Positions 26,286-34,900 of a DNA stretch of 64,000 nt are shown here, piece after piece. The translations under genes and the position numbers were made by a program. The DNA comes from Asanoa iriomotensis. GTDB taxonomy: Bacteria > Actinomycetota > Actinomycetes > Mycobacteriales > Micromonosporaceae. The notes beneath the pieces are model-generated. The model was not told the DNA's origin. It saw nothing but the letters and a program-made list of their open reading frames with translations, and ran no database searches. The stretch is from contig NZ_BONC01000044.1 in the NCBI RefSeq assembly GCF_016862515.1, positions 1 to 64,000 on the forward strand, in the 5' to 3' direction. Positions within the stretch are counted from its first letter, which is position 1. Each line of letters opens with the position of its first letter.

Positions 26286-27089
26286 TCAGCGGCTGGCGGC
26301 GCGGCGGTAGCGGGCGATCGACATCGGCACGAAGATCGCCAGGATCAGCAGGCACCAGCCGATCGCCAGCCCGATCGGGTGCTCGGCCGGGAAGCCGGTG
26401 CCGCGTGCCACGCCGGCCGGTGCGTTGCCCCACAGGTCGCGCAGGGCGAGCACCACCGAGGAGATCGGGTTCCACTCGGCCACGGGTCTCAGCACCGGCG
26501 GCAGCGACGAGGTCGGCACGAACGCGTTCGACAGGAAGGTCAGCGGGAACATCCAGATGAAGCCCGCGCTCTGTGCCACTTCGACGGACTTCACCGACAG
26601 CCCGATCACGGCCGAGATCCAGCTCATCGCGTACGCGAACAGGAACAGGATGGCGTAGCCGGCGACGCCGCGGAGGAAGCCGTCGTTGATCCGCCAACCG
26701 ACGATCACGCCCGTGACCGACATGACGATCACGGTGAACACGTTGTTGATCAGGTCGGACGAGGTGCGCCCGAACAGCACCGCGCCGCGCGACATCGGCA
26801 GCGAGCGGAACCGGTCGACGATGCCCTTCTGCAGGTCGTCGGCGAGCCCGATGGCGGTGACGCCGGCGCCGAACGCGACCGTCTGCACGAAGATGCCGGG
26901 GATCAGGAACTCGCGGTAGTTCACGCCCGGCGTGGCGATCGCGCCACCGAACACGTACGCGAACAGCAGCACGAACATGATCGGCTGGATGGTCGAGAAG
27001 ATCACCAGGTCCGGCACCCGCTTGATCTTGAGCAGGTTGCGTTTGGTGACGACCCAGCCGTCGTTGGCGGCCTCGAGCACCATGGTCAC
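26286..27089 (-). CDS. ABC-2 type exporter permease (DrrB-like)
   Basis: A 267-residue integral membrane protein with about six hydrophobic helices and the ABC-2 signature region (GIVDRFRSLPMSRGAVLFGR; FLSNAFVPTSSLPPVLRPVAEWNP). This matches DrrB-type permeases of daunorubicin/multidrug exporters. Its ATG overlaps the stop of the ATPase gene by 4 nt, so the two form one exporter. Substrate unknown. Confidence 0.88.
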   Translation of the reverse strand: MTMVLEAANDGWVVTKRNLLKIKRVPDLVIFSTIQPIMFVLLFAYVFGGAIATPGVNYREFLIPGIFVQTVAFGAGVTAIGLADDLQKGIVDRFRSLPMSRGAVLFGRTSSDLINNVFTVIVMSVTGVIVGWRINDGFLRGVAGYAILFLFAYAMSWISAVIGLSVKSVEVAQSAGFIWMFPLTFLSNAFVPTSSLPPVLRPVAEWNPISSVVLALRDLWGNAPAGVARGTGFPAEHPIGLAIGWCLLILAIFVPMSIARYRRAASR

Positions 27090-28051
27090 GGCGTACCCCC
27101 GATCTCCTGCTCCTCCGCCGGCTGGCCGGTCAGCGTGAGGAACACGTCGTCCAGCGTCGGCTTGCGGATCTCCAGGTTGGTCGGGGTGACGTCGGCGGCG
27201 TCCAGCTTGCGCACGGCCTCGACCAGCGCCGCCGTGCCGCGGTCGATGGGCACGCTGACCTCGCGCGCCTGGTCGTCGACCTCGGGCTCGCCGATGCCGA
27301 CCGACCGCAGCACGTCGGCCGCGGGACCCAACTCGTCGCGCTCACTGACCGCGACCGCCAGCCGCTCGCCGCCCATCTGCGCCTTGAGCTGTGCCGCCGT
27401 GCCCTGCGCGATGGCCCGGCCGTGGTCCATCACCACGATGTCGTCGCAGAGCCGGTCGGCCTCCTCGAGGTACTGCGTCGTCAGCAGCAGCGTCGAACCG
27501 GCCTTGACCAGGTCGCTGATCACGCCCCACATGCCGAGCCGGCTGCGCGGGTCGAGCCCCGTGGTCGGCTCGTCCAGGAAGATCACCGGAGGTTGTACGA
27601 CCAGCGCACCGGCGAGGTCGAGCCGCCGCCGCATGCCACCGGAGTAGGTCTTCGCGGGCCGGTTCGCGGCGTCCGTGAGCTCGAACTGCTCCAGCAGTTC
27701 CTTGGCCCGCTTCCGGGCCTTCCGCTTGCCCAGGTGGTAGAGCCGGCCGACCATCTCGAGGTTCTCGTAGCCGGTCAGGTAGTCGTCGACGGCCGCGTAC
27801 TGCCCGGAGACGCCGATGATCCGGCGCACCTGGTTGGGGTGCGCGATCACGTCGATGCCGCCGACCTCGCACTGCCCGGAGGTCGGAATGATCAACGTGG
27901 TCAGCATGCGCACGGTCGTGGTCTTGCCGGCGCCGTTCGGGCCGAGCAGCCCGAGGACGGTGCCCTCGGGCACGGCGAGGTCCAGGTCGACCACGGCGGC
28001 CACGGAGCCGTAGGTCTTGCCCAGCCGCTCGGCGATGATCGCATTCGCCAT
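27086..28051 (-). CDS. ABC exporter ATP-binding protein (DrrA-like)
   Basis: A 321-residue ATPase: Walker A GPNGAGKTTT, Q loop SGQYAAVDDYLTG, signature YSGGMRRRLDLAGAL, Walker B VIFLDEPTTGLD, H loop LLTTQYLEEAD. The C-terminal extension of about 90 residues (DUF4162-like) is typical of DrrA. Divergent from a frameshifted VOC gene; the shared upstream region contains a 70-nt palindrome (28092-28161) that may be an operator. Confidence 0.9.
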   Translation of the reverse strand: MANAIIAERLGKTYGSVAAVVDLDLAVPEGTVLGLLGPNGAGKTTTVRMLTTLIIPTSGQCEVGGIDVIAHPNQVRRIIGVSGQYAAVDDYLTGYENLEMVGRLYHLGKRKARKRAKELLEQFELTDAANRPAKTYSGGMRRRLDLAGALVVQPPVIFLDEPTTGLDPRSRLGMWGVISDLVKAGSTLLLTTQYLEEADRLCDDIVVMDHGRAIAQGTAAQLKAQMGGERLAVAVSERDELGPAADVLRSVGIGEPEVDDQAREVSVPIDRGTAALVEAVRKLDAADVTPTNLEIRKPTLDDVFLTLTGQPAEEQEIGGTP

Positions 28052-28091
28052 CTGACCACCGTATCCGGACGATTACCGCAAGTCTGGCGTT

Positions 28092-28161
28092 GCTTTGCTC
28101 TGCATCCACATACGCACCGCCCGGCGCCGGGGGTGGTGCGTATATGGATGCAGAGCAAAGC
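28092..28161. repeat. 70-nt near-perfect palindrome between divergent genes
   Basis: Left arm 28092-28118 and right arm 28135-28161 are reverse complements at 26 of 27 positions (the arm core reads TGGATGCAGAGCAAAGC outward). The 16-nt centre itself contains the perfect palindrome CCCGGCGCCGGG (28120-28131). Each arm points into one of the two divergent genes, so the same 27-nt sequence precedes both. It may be a two-headed operator, a cruciform, or a REP/MITE-like insertion. Confidence 0.8.
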
Positions 28162-28183
28162 GGGCCGGGGGACACTGGCCGCC

Positions 28184-28857
28184 GTGACGATCGCTGCGCT
28201 GCGCGACATCTGCCTGGACTCCGTCGACGCGCCGCGGCTGGCCCGGTTCTGGGCCGCCGCGCTCGGCGGCACGCTCGCCGAGGATCCCGGCAAGCCGCCG
28301 CGGGTCGACCACCTGATGCCCGGTGACTGGAGTCTCTGGGTCAACCCGGTGCCCGAGCCGCGCACCGGGAAGACCCGCGTCCACCTCGACCTGCGGCTGC
28401 CCACCCCCGACCCGGCGTCGCTGGTCGCCGCCGGCGCGACCCTGCTGCGCCGCCCCGACGCGGAGATCGGCTGGTGGGTGCTGGCCGACCCGGACGGCAA
28501 CCTGTTCTGCGCGTTCCCGCCCCGTCCCGGGGCTACGGCCTCCGTCGAGATCTACGAGCTCGTGGTCGACTCCGCCGACCCGGTCGCGGTGGCGGCCTGG
28601 TGGAGACCGGCGGCGGCGCGGCCGCGTCGGTGGTCGGCGCGGCCGGCTTCCCATGGGAGTACTGGGTCTTCGACTCCGTGCCCGAGCGCAAGACCGTCAA
28701 GAACCGGATGCACTGGGACGTCACCCTCACCGCGCCCGACCCCAGTGACCTGGTCGCGGCCGGCGCCCAGGTGCTCCGCGAGCCCGACGCCGACATCTCC
28801 TGGTGGATCATGACCGACCCCGGCGGCAACGAGTTCTGCGCGTTCGCCCCGCGGTGA
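28184..28857 (+). pseudogene. Two-domain VOC protein, frameshifted
   Basis: The first frame encodes VTIAALRDICLDSVDAPRLA through VHLDLRLPTPDP and FCAFPP to VVDSADPVAVAAWW, a VOC module plus the start of a second. At about 28600 the homology moves to another frame, which continues ASVVGAAGFPWEYWVFDSV, NRMHWDVTLTAPDPSDL and FCAFAPR to the stop at 28857. Read straight, the first frame degenerates into Arg/Pro/Ser-rich sequence. A one- or two-base indel (perhaps with a small deletion) explains this; a sequencing error is the alternative. The start could also be ATG 28148 inside the palindrome. Confidence 0.7.
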
Positions 28858-28877
28858 CGATCAGGCACCATGGACGG

Positions 28878-29714
28878 GTGCCTGACCCGTTGTCCGCGCT
28901 GGCCGAGTTGGTGGCCGGCGGTGGCGTCGCCGTGTTGAGCGGTGCCGGCCTGTCCACCGAATCCGGCATTCCCGACTATCGCGGCCCCACCGGGGCGGCG
29001 CGGAAGTTCGCGCCGATGACCTACCAGACGTTCACCCGTGACGCCGCCGCCCGCCAGCGCTACTGGGCGCGCAGCCACGTGGGCTGGCGGGTTATCGGCC
29101 GGGCCGAGCCCAACGCCGGCCACCGCGCGGTCGCCGACCTGCAGCGGGCCGGGCTGGTCTCGGCGGTGCTCACCCAGAACGTCGACGGCCTGCACCAGGC
29201 TGCCGGCGCCCGCGACGTGGTCGAGCTGCACGGCAACATCGACCGGGTCGTCTGCCTCGACTGCGGCCAGACCACGCGCCGCGCCGAGCTGGACAGCCGG
29301 CTGCGGGTAGCCAACCCGACGTTCGCCGCGCTGGCCGCGGCCGTCAACCCCGACGGCGACGTCGACCTCGCCGACGCGGACGTCGCCGTCTTCCGGCCGG
29401 TCGACTGCGCCCGCTGCCGGGCCGGCGTCCTCAAGCCCGACGTGGTCTTCTTCGGCGAGAGCGTGCCGGCGGAGCGGGTCGACCGGTGCTTCGCCGCGGT
29501 CGGCGCCGCCCGGGCGCTGCTCGTGCTGGGCTCGTCGTTGACGGTGATGTCGGGGCGCCGGTTCGTGCTGCGGGCGGCGAAGCTCGGGATACCGGTGGCG
29601 ATCGTCAACCAGGGGCCGACCAGGGGCGACGCGTACGCGACCGTCAGGATCGACGCACCGCTCGGCACCGCCCTGCCGGCCCTGACTCAGTCCCTGAGGT
29701 CGAGCGTGCCGTAG
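28878..29714 (+). CDS. Sir2-family NAD-dependent protein deacylase
   Basis: Sirtuin of 278 residues. NAD-binding VLSGAGLSTESGIPDYRG, TQNVDGLHQAAGA, catalytic His in VELHGNIDRVVCLDC, zinc cysteines CLDC and CARC, then LKPDVVFFGESVP and LLVLGSSLTVMSGRR. GTG 28878 is the start (VPDPLSALAEL). It removes acyl groups from lysines in the cytosol, coupled to NAD cleavage. All catalytic positions look intact. The 3' end overlaps the convergent reductase gene by 28 nt. Confidence 0.92.
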   Translation: MPDPLSALAELVAGGGVAVLSGAGLSTESGIPDYRGPTGAARKFAPMTYQTFTRDAAARQRYWARSHVGWRVIGRAEPNAGHRAVADLQRAGLVSAVLTQNVDGLHQAAGARDVVELHGNIDRVVCLDCGQTTRRAELDSRLRVANPTFAALAAAVNPDGDVDLADADVAVFRPVDCARCRAGVLKPDVVFFGESVPAERVDRCFAAVGAARALLVLGSSLTVMSGRRFVLRAAKLGIPVAIVNQGPTRGDAYATVRIDAPLGTALPALTQSLRSSVP

Positions 29715-30295
29715 CTGGCGCGGCCCGTCGGCCGGTAGACGTTGATCACCATGCCGGCGTCGGTGCCGCTGGTGTGCACCAGGTCCAGCCCGGTCGGCAG
29801 CCCCATGACGTCGAAGAGCCGGGCGCCGTCGCCGACCACGACGGGCAGGGTCAGCAGCCGGTACGCGTCGAACAGGTCGTGCGACATCAGGTGGCGGGCC
29901 AGCTCGCCGCTGCCGTGCACCTGCAGCTCGCCGCCCGGCTGCTCCTTGAGCGCCACCACCGCCTCGGCGATGTCGTCGAGGAGCAGCGTGGCCGGCTCCC
30001 AGTCGGTCACCGTCAGCGTGCGGGTGGCCACGTACTTGTGCAGCCCGTTGAACCGGCCGGCGACCGGATGGGCCATCCGCGGCCAGTACGCGGCCCAGAT
30101 CTCGTAGGTCCGGCGGCCGAGCAGCAGCGCCTCCGCCCGGTTCAGCACGTCGTGCATGAAGACGTTGGTGTCCTCGTCGAGGTACGGGACCATCCAGCCG
30201 CCGCGCGCGAAGCCACCGGTGGTGTCCTCGGTCGGGCTGCCCGGCCCCTGCATGACCCCGTCGACCGAAAGGAACGTGGTCAACGTCAGCTCCAT
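29687..30295 (-). CDS. Dihydrofolate-reductase-like / RibD C-terminal domain protein
   Basis: A 202-residue protein of the RibD_C (bacterial bifunctional deaminase-reductase C-terminal) family: LTTFLSVDGVMQGPG, AEALLLGRRTYEIWAAYWP, the GGELQVHGSGELARHLM segment and LLTLPVVVGDGARLF. Such stand-alone proteins are NADPH-dependent reductases of unknown substrate. ATG 30295 has AAGGAG at proper spacing; ATG 30301 is too close to it. The 3' end overlaps the sirtuin gene. Confidence 0.83.
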   Translation of the reverse strand: MELTLTTFLSVDGVMQGPGSPTEDTTGGFARGGWMVPYLDEDTNVFMHDVLNRAEALLLGRRTYEIWAAYWPRMAHPVAGRFNGLHKYVATRTLTVTDWEPATLLLDDIAEAVVALKEQPGGELQVHGSGELARHLMSHDLFDAYRLLTLPVVVGDGARLFDVMGLPTGLDLVHTSGTDAGMVINVYRPTGRASYGTLDLRD

Positions 30296-30333
30296 GGCCA
30301 TGCTCCTTCCGGTCGGTTTCGCTCCCTTCGACC

Positions 30334-30975
30334 CTATTCGCAGACCTTCCCGTCGTTGTCCGCATCGCGATACCAGTCGTACTCGGGCTCGCCGCGCGTG
30401 TACGGGCCGTAGCCGTTCGCCTTGGCCTCCTTGCACGTGCCGAACCTCGGATCGGTGGCCCTGCTGACCTTGGGTTTCGGCGGCGGGTTGGGTGCGTCGC
30501 CGCCGTTGGCCCGGGTCGCGCTCTCGCAGGCGACGCCGTCGCGGTCGGCGTCCAGGGCGGTGCGGTAGCCCGGCTGGCCGCGGCGCAGGGGTGCCTTGCC
30601 GGCGGCCCTTACCGCGGCGCAGTTGGCGTAGCTGACCGGCTTCGGCGCGGCCTGGGTAGCGGCCTTGCTCGGGGCAGTGGTCGCGGCGACGGCCGAGGTC
30701 GGGGTCGGAGTCGGGTTCGGCCGCACGGTCGTCGGGACGGCTGTCGCCGGTGCGGGCGCGGCGTGCGGGCCGTCGGCGGCGGACGCCGGGCCGGCCGGCT
30801 CGACCAGGGCCGTCCTGCGCCCGGCCGACTGCTCGGGGCCGGGCAGCAGTGCCACGAACCCGGCCGCGCCACCGCAGCAGAGCAGCAGCGCCGCACCCAG
30901 CAGCACGCCGACCCGGCGCCGCGGGGAGAGCCGCGCGAACCAGTTCGGTGCCGCGGGCTGGGGAGGGTAGGACAT
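30334..30975 (-). CDS. Membrane-anchored protein with two excalibur calcium-binding domains
   Basis: A 213-residue protein: short cytosolic N-terminus, one membrane segment VGVLLGAALLLCCGGAAGFVALL, a Pro/Thr/Ala-rich linker of about 70 residues, then two excalibur modules, each with a DxDxDGxxCE core: ALDADRDGVACE and YRDADNDGKVCE. The Cys pairs (NCAAVRAAG...C; TCKEAKANG...C) fit. Excalibur domains bind calcium and sit outside the cell. ATG 30975 starts MSYPPQPAAPN. Function unknown. Confidence 0.85.
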   Translation of the reverse strand: MSYPPQPAAPNWFARLSPRRRVGVLLGAALLLCCGGAAGFVALLPGPEQSAGRRTALVEPAGPASAADGPHAAPAPATAVPTTVRPNPTPTPTSAVAATTAPSKAATQAAPKPVSYANCAAVRAAGKAPLRRGQPGYRTALDADRDGVACESATRANGGDAPNPPPKPKVSRATDPRFGTCKEAKANGYGPYTRGEPEYDWYRDADNDGKVCE

Positions 30976-31163
30976 CGCGCCAGTCTTCCGGCGCGCCGTC
31001 GAGATCGGCATTGGTCAACCCGATCGACCACTCTGGCGACCGGGCGTTTGACACCGCCGACCATCCCGTGGACGGGACCGCTCGGCGGACTCACCGGCTG
31101 ACAGCCGGTGGCGCACCTCACGGTGCGGGGTCGGTTCGCCGATTTCTGGTAGACAATTCGCTT

Positions 31164-31898
31164 ATGGGGGATGTTCTGGTCACCGGGGGAACCGGAAATC
31201 TCGGGCGGGTGGTGTGCGAGAAGCTGCGGGAGGCGGGGCACGAGGTGCGGGTGCTCAGCCGGCGCCCGCAGCCGGGTCATTCGGTCCGCGGCGACCTGCG
31301 CACCGGCGAGGGCGTGCCGGCCGCGGTGGAAGGGGTCGACACGATCCTCCACCTGGCCACCGCGCCGCGCGGCGACGCCGAGGCGTGCTCGCGGCTGATC
31401 GCCGCCACACAGCCGCGAGGTCCGCACATGATCTTCACCTCGATCGTCGGCGTGGACCGGATCCCGCTCGCGTACTACGCCGCCAAGGCCGAGTGCGAGC
31501 GGTTGATCGAGACGTCCGGGCTGCCGTACACGATCCAGCGGGCGACCCAGTTCCACAGCCTGATCATGCGGGTGTTCCACGCGCAGCGACGGCTGCCGCT
31601 GATGTTCGCGCCGACCTGCGACTTCCAGCCGGTCGACGTGCACGACGTCGCGGACCGCCTGGTCCAGCACGTCGACGCCGGGCCGCGGGAACGGGTGCCG
31701 GACATCGGCGGCCCGGAGATCCGTTCGGGACACTCGCTGGCGAAGGCCTACCTCGGCGCGGCCCGCCGGCGCCGCCGCGTGGTCAACCTCGCCCTGCCGG
31801 GCCGGGTCTTCTCCAGCTTCCGCGCGGGCGCCAACCTGGCCCCGGACCAGGCCAACGGCGGCGTCACCTTCGAGGAGTTCCTGGCCGAGCGCTTTTAG
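31164..31898 (+). CDS. NmrA-like NAD(P)-binding SDR (atypical)
   Basis: A 244-residue extended-SDR-like protein: MGDVLVTGGTGNLGRVVCEKL carries the GxxGxxG nucleotide loop; YYAAKAECERLIETSGLPYTI resembles the YxxxK region of atypical SDRs; FQPVDVHDVADRLV is the NmrA-type motif. Start ATG 31164 with TAGACA about 12 nt upstream as a possible -10, which would give an almost leaderless mRNA. Substrate unknown. It converges on the large WD40 gene, 16 nt apart. Confidence 0.85.
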   Translation: MGDVLVTGGTGNLGRVVCEKLREAGHEVRVLSRRPQPGHSVRGDLRTGEGVPAAVEGVDTILHLATAPRGDAEACSRLIAATQPRGPHMIFTSIVGVDRIPLAYYAAKAECERLIETSGLPYTIQRATQFHSLIMRVFHAQRRLPLMFAPTCDFQPVDVHDVADRLVQHVDAGPRERVPDIGGPEIRSGHSLAKAYLGAARRRRRVVNLALPGRVFSSFRAGANLAPDQANGGVTFEEFLAERF

Positions 31899-31914
31899 GG
31901 TCTGTGTCGAAACC

Positions 31915-34900
31915 CTAAACCGCCAGACCCAGCAAACCGCGGTCAAGACCGACGACCAGGATCCCCGCCGTGTACGCACAGGACAGTGCGCGGTGGTGCA
32001 CGGGGATCGCGCGTACGCGCCGGCCCGTCACCGGGTCCCAGATCCGCACCGTCCGGTCCAGGCTCGCCGAGGCGACCAGCTCGCGGCCGCCGCCAACGGG
32101 CACCGCGCACACGCCCGTCACCGCGGCCGTGTGCCCGCCGAGCACGTGGTGCGGCCGGCCGTCCGCCGGGTGCCAGAGCCGGACCGTGCCGTCCGCGCCG
32201 CCCGAGACCAGCAGCTGCCGGTCGTCGATGCGGACCGTGCCGAGCGCGTCGACCGCGTCCGTGTGCGCGAGCTGCTGCCAGCGCGTACCCCCGTCGAGGT
32301 CCCAGAGTCGGACCGTGCCGTCCTTGTCGCCCGAGGCGAGCAGCTCCCGGCCGCCGAGCCGCACCGTGGTCAGCGCGGTCACCCAGCTGCGATGGCCGAG
32401 CAGCACGCCGTAGGCCGAACCGTCGTGCGGGTTCCAGAGCCGCACCGTGGCGTCGTCGGCTCCGGTGGCGAGCAGCAGCAGACCGCCGGCCGCGACCGGA
32501 CAGACCGCGTTGACCCGCTCGTGGTGGTCTGCCAGCTCGAAACCGGCCGAGCCGTCCCGCAGGTCGTAGAGCCGCACCACGTGGTCGTCGCCGGCGACGG
32601 CCAGCAGCGGCCGGTCGGCGTCCGGCACCGCGCAGACCGCGGCGACGGCGCCGTCCCGCACGGGCAGCTCGGCCAGCCGCGCCCCGCCGGCCGCGTCCCA
32701 GATCCGCACGACGCCGTCGGTGCCGGTCGACGCCACCGCGGTGCCGCCGCGCCAGGGCACGGCCCGCACGTCAACCACCGGGCCCGGCCGGCCGCCGTCG
32801 AGCACCGACTCGGGCTGCCGGGTGACCGGGTCCCAGAGTCGCACCGTGCCGTCGTCGCCGGCGGTGGCGAGCAGGTCGCGGTCGCGCACCCGCAGCGCGC
32901 AGACGGCCCGGATCCAGCTCACGTCGCCACGCAGGCTCGGCCGCGCCGTGCCGCCGCGGGCCTCCCACAGATGCAGCACACCGCTCTCGTCGGTGGCGGT
33001 GAGCAGCACCGTGCCGTCGACCTCGACCGTGCACAGGTCGGTCAGCGGCCCGGCCCCCGGGTCGATCGCGCCGAGCGGGGCGCCGCTGAGCGGGTTCCAG
33101 AGCCGGACGACACCGTCGTAGCCGGCCGACGCGAGCGCCACGCCGCCGCCGGCGCGCACCGCGCAGAGCGTGGTCGCCCAGCCGTCGTGCGCGACGACCG
33201 CGCCGGTGCACGCGCCGGTCACCGGGTCGAACAGCGCGATCACGCCGTCGAAGCCGGTCGCCGCGACCAGGCCGTGCTCGCCGACCGGCAGGTGGGTGAC
33301 CGCGGTGACCCAGCCGCCGAAGCCCGTCAGGGTGTGCGCGAGCGTCCCGTCCGCAGGGTTCCAGATCCGGACGGTGCGGTCGTCGCCGGCCGAGGCCAGC
33401 AGCGTCGGGCCGCCGGGAACCGGCACCGCGCAGAGGTTGCGGACCCAGTCGGAATGACCGGCCAGGGTACGCAGGCGCGCGCCCGTGCCGGCGTCCCAGA
33501 CGCCGATCGTGCCGTCGTCGCCGGCGGTGGCGAGCAGCGTGCCACCCTCGGCCGGCACCGCCCAGAGCCCCCGGATGCCGCCCGGGTCGCCGGCCAGCAC
33601 CCGCTCGACCCGGCCGGTCAGCGGGTCCCAGAGCCGGACGGTGCCGTCCGCGCCCGCGGAGGCGAGGAAGTCGCGGCCGGCCATCGGCACCGCGCACACG
33701 TCGTACACCGCGTCGGAATGTCCTTCGAGGACGGTCCGCTCCAGCCGGGGCGGGGTGTGCGCCCAGCGGGCCCGGTAGGCGGCCTCCTCGGCCTGCGGAG
33801 CGGCGCCCAGCCGGTCGATCCGGTCGACGACCGAGAACAGCGCCGCCCGCTCGGCCGGCAGCGCGTGGGTCGCCCGCGGCGTCCGGCGCAGCAGCGCGAC
33901 CCGGGCCTGGCCCTCCCTGGTCTCGGGCTCCCCGGCGGCGGCCAGCAGGGCGGTGAGGTCGGTGTTGAGCACGTACGCGTCGTCGTTGAGCAGCGTGTCG
34001 ACCAGCCCGGCGCGGATGCCGTGCCGGGGCAGGGCGCGCAACAGGTAGTCCGGTGCGGTGGCCCAGCCGGTGGCGTGCCCGTAGCGGATCCAGGAATAGA
34101 GCAGGTCGCGCTCGTCGTCGGCCCGGCTTGGCCGCACCGCCAGCAGGGCGTCGGCGAGCGCGCGGTGGCGCAGCCGGTGCACGCCCGGCGGCCCGGAGTC
34201 GACCAGGAAGCCGGTGCCTTCGGCGAAGGCGGCCAGGTCGTCGTCGGTCACCCGGCCACCGAGCGCCTCGATCGCCACCCGCCACAGCGGCAGCGGCAGA
34301 CCCGGCGGCTCGGCGAACGCGAGCGCGGTCAGCGCCAGCCGCGCCGAGGTGGCGCCGGCGGGGGAGACGCCGAGGAGGTACGCCTCGAGCGCCTCGGCCA
34401 CGGTCGCCGTGGAGGCCACCCGATGCGGGTCGACGGCCTCGGCGTCGTTGCGCCCGTGCGCGCCGGCGACCAGGCCCGCGACGAGGAAGTTGCCGCCGGC
34501 CAGGGTGGCGATCCGGCGGGCGACCGGTTCGGCGCGGGCGGGGTCGGCGTACGGGTTGTCGCCGCGCCCGGCAGCCTCCCGGCTCAGCGTCGCCAGCGCG
34601 TGCCCGGCCAGGTCGGAGATGTTGACGTGCTCCGCCGCGTCGAGGTCGACGACGTGCGCCTGGTCGCCGAACGCGGAGAGCAGGTCCGACCCGGTGCCGG
34701 CGACGACCCGCACACCGAGCAGCTCGCCCTGCCGGGCCAGCGGCACAAGCACGGTCTCGATCACCTCGCGGGGCCGTACCGCCTCGTCGAGCGCGTCGAC
34801 CACGAGGTTGAACCGGGCCGGCCGGGTCGCGAGCCGCTCGCGCAGGTGGGGCAGCAGGTCGCCGGGCGCGGTCGGCAGCGCGGCCGAGGCGGCGACGGCG

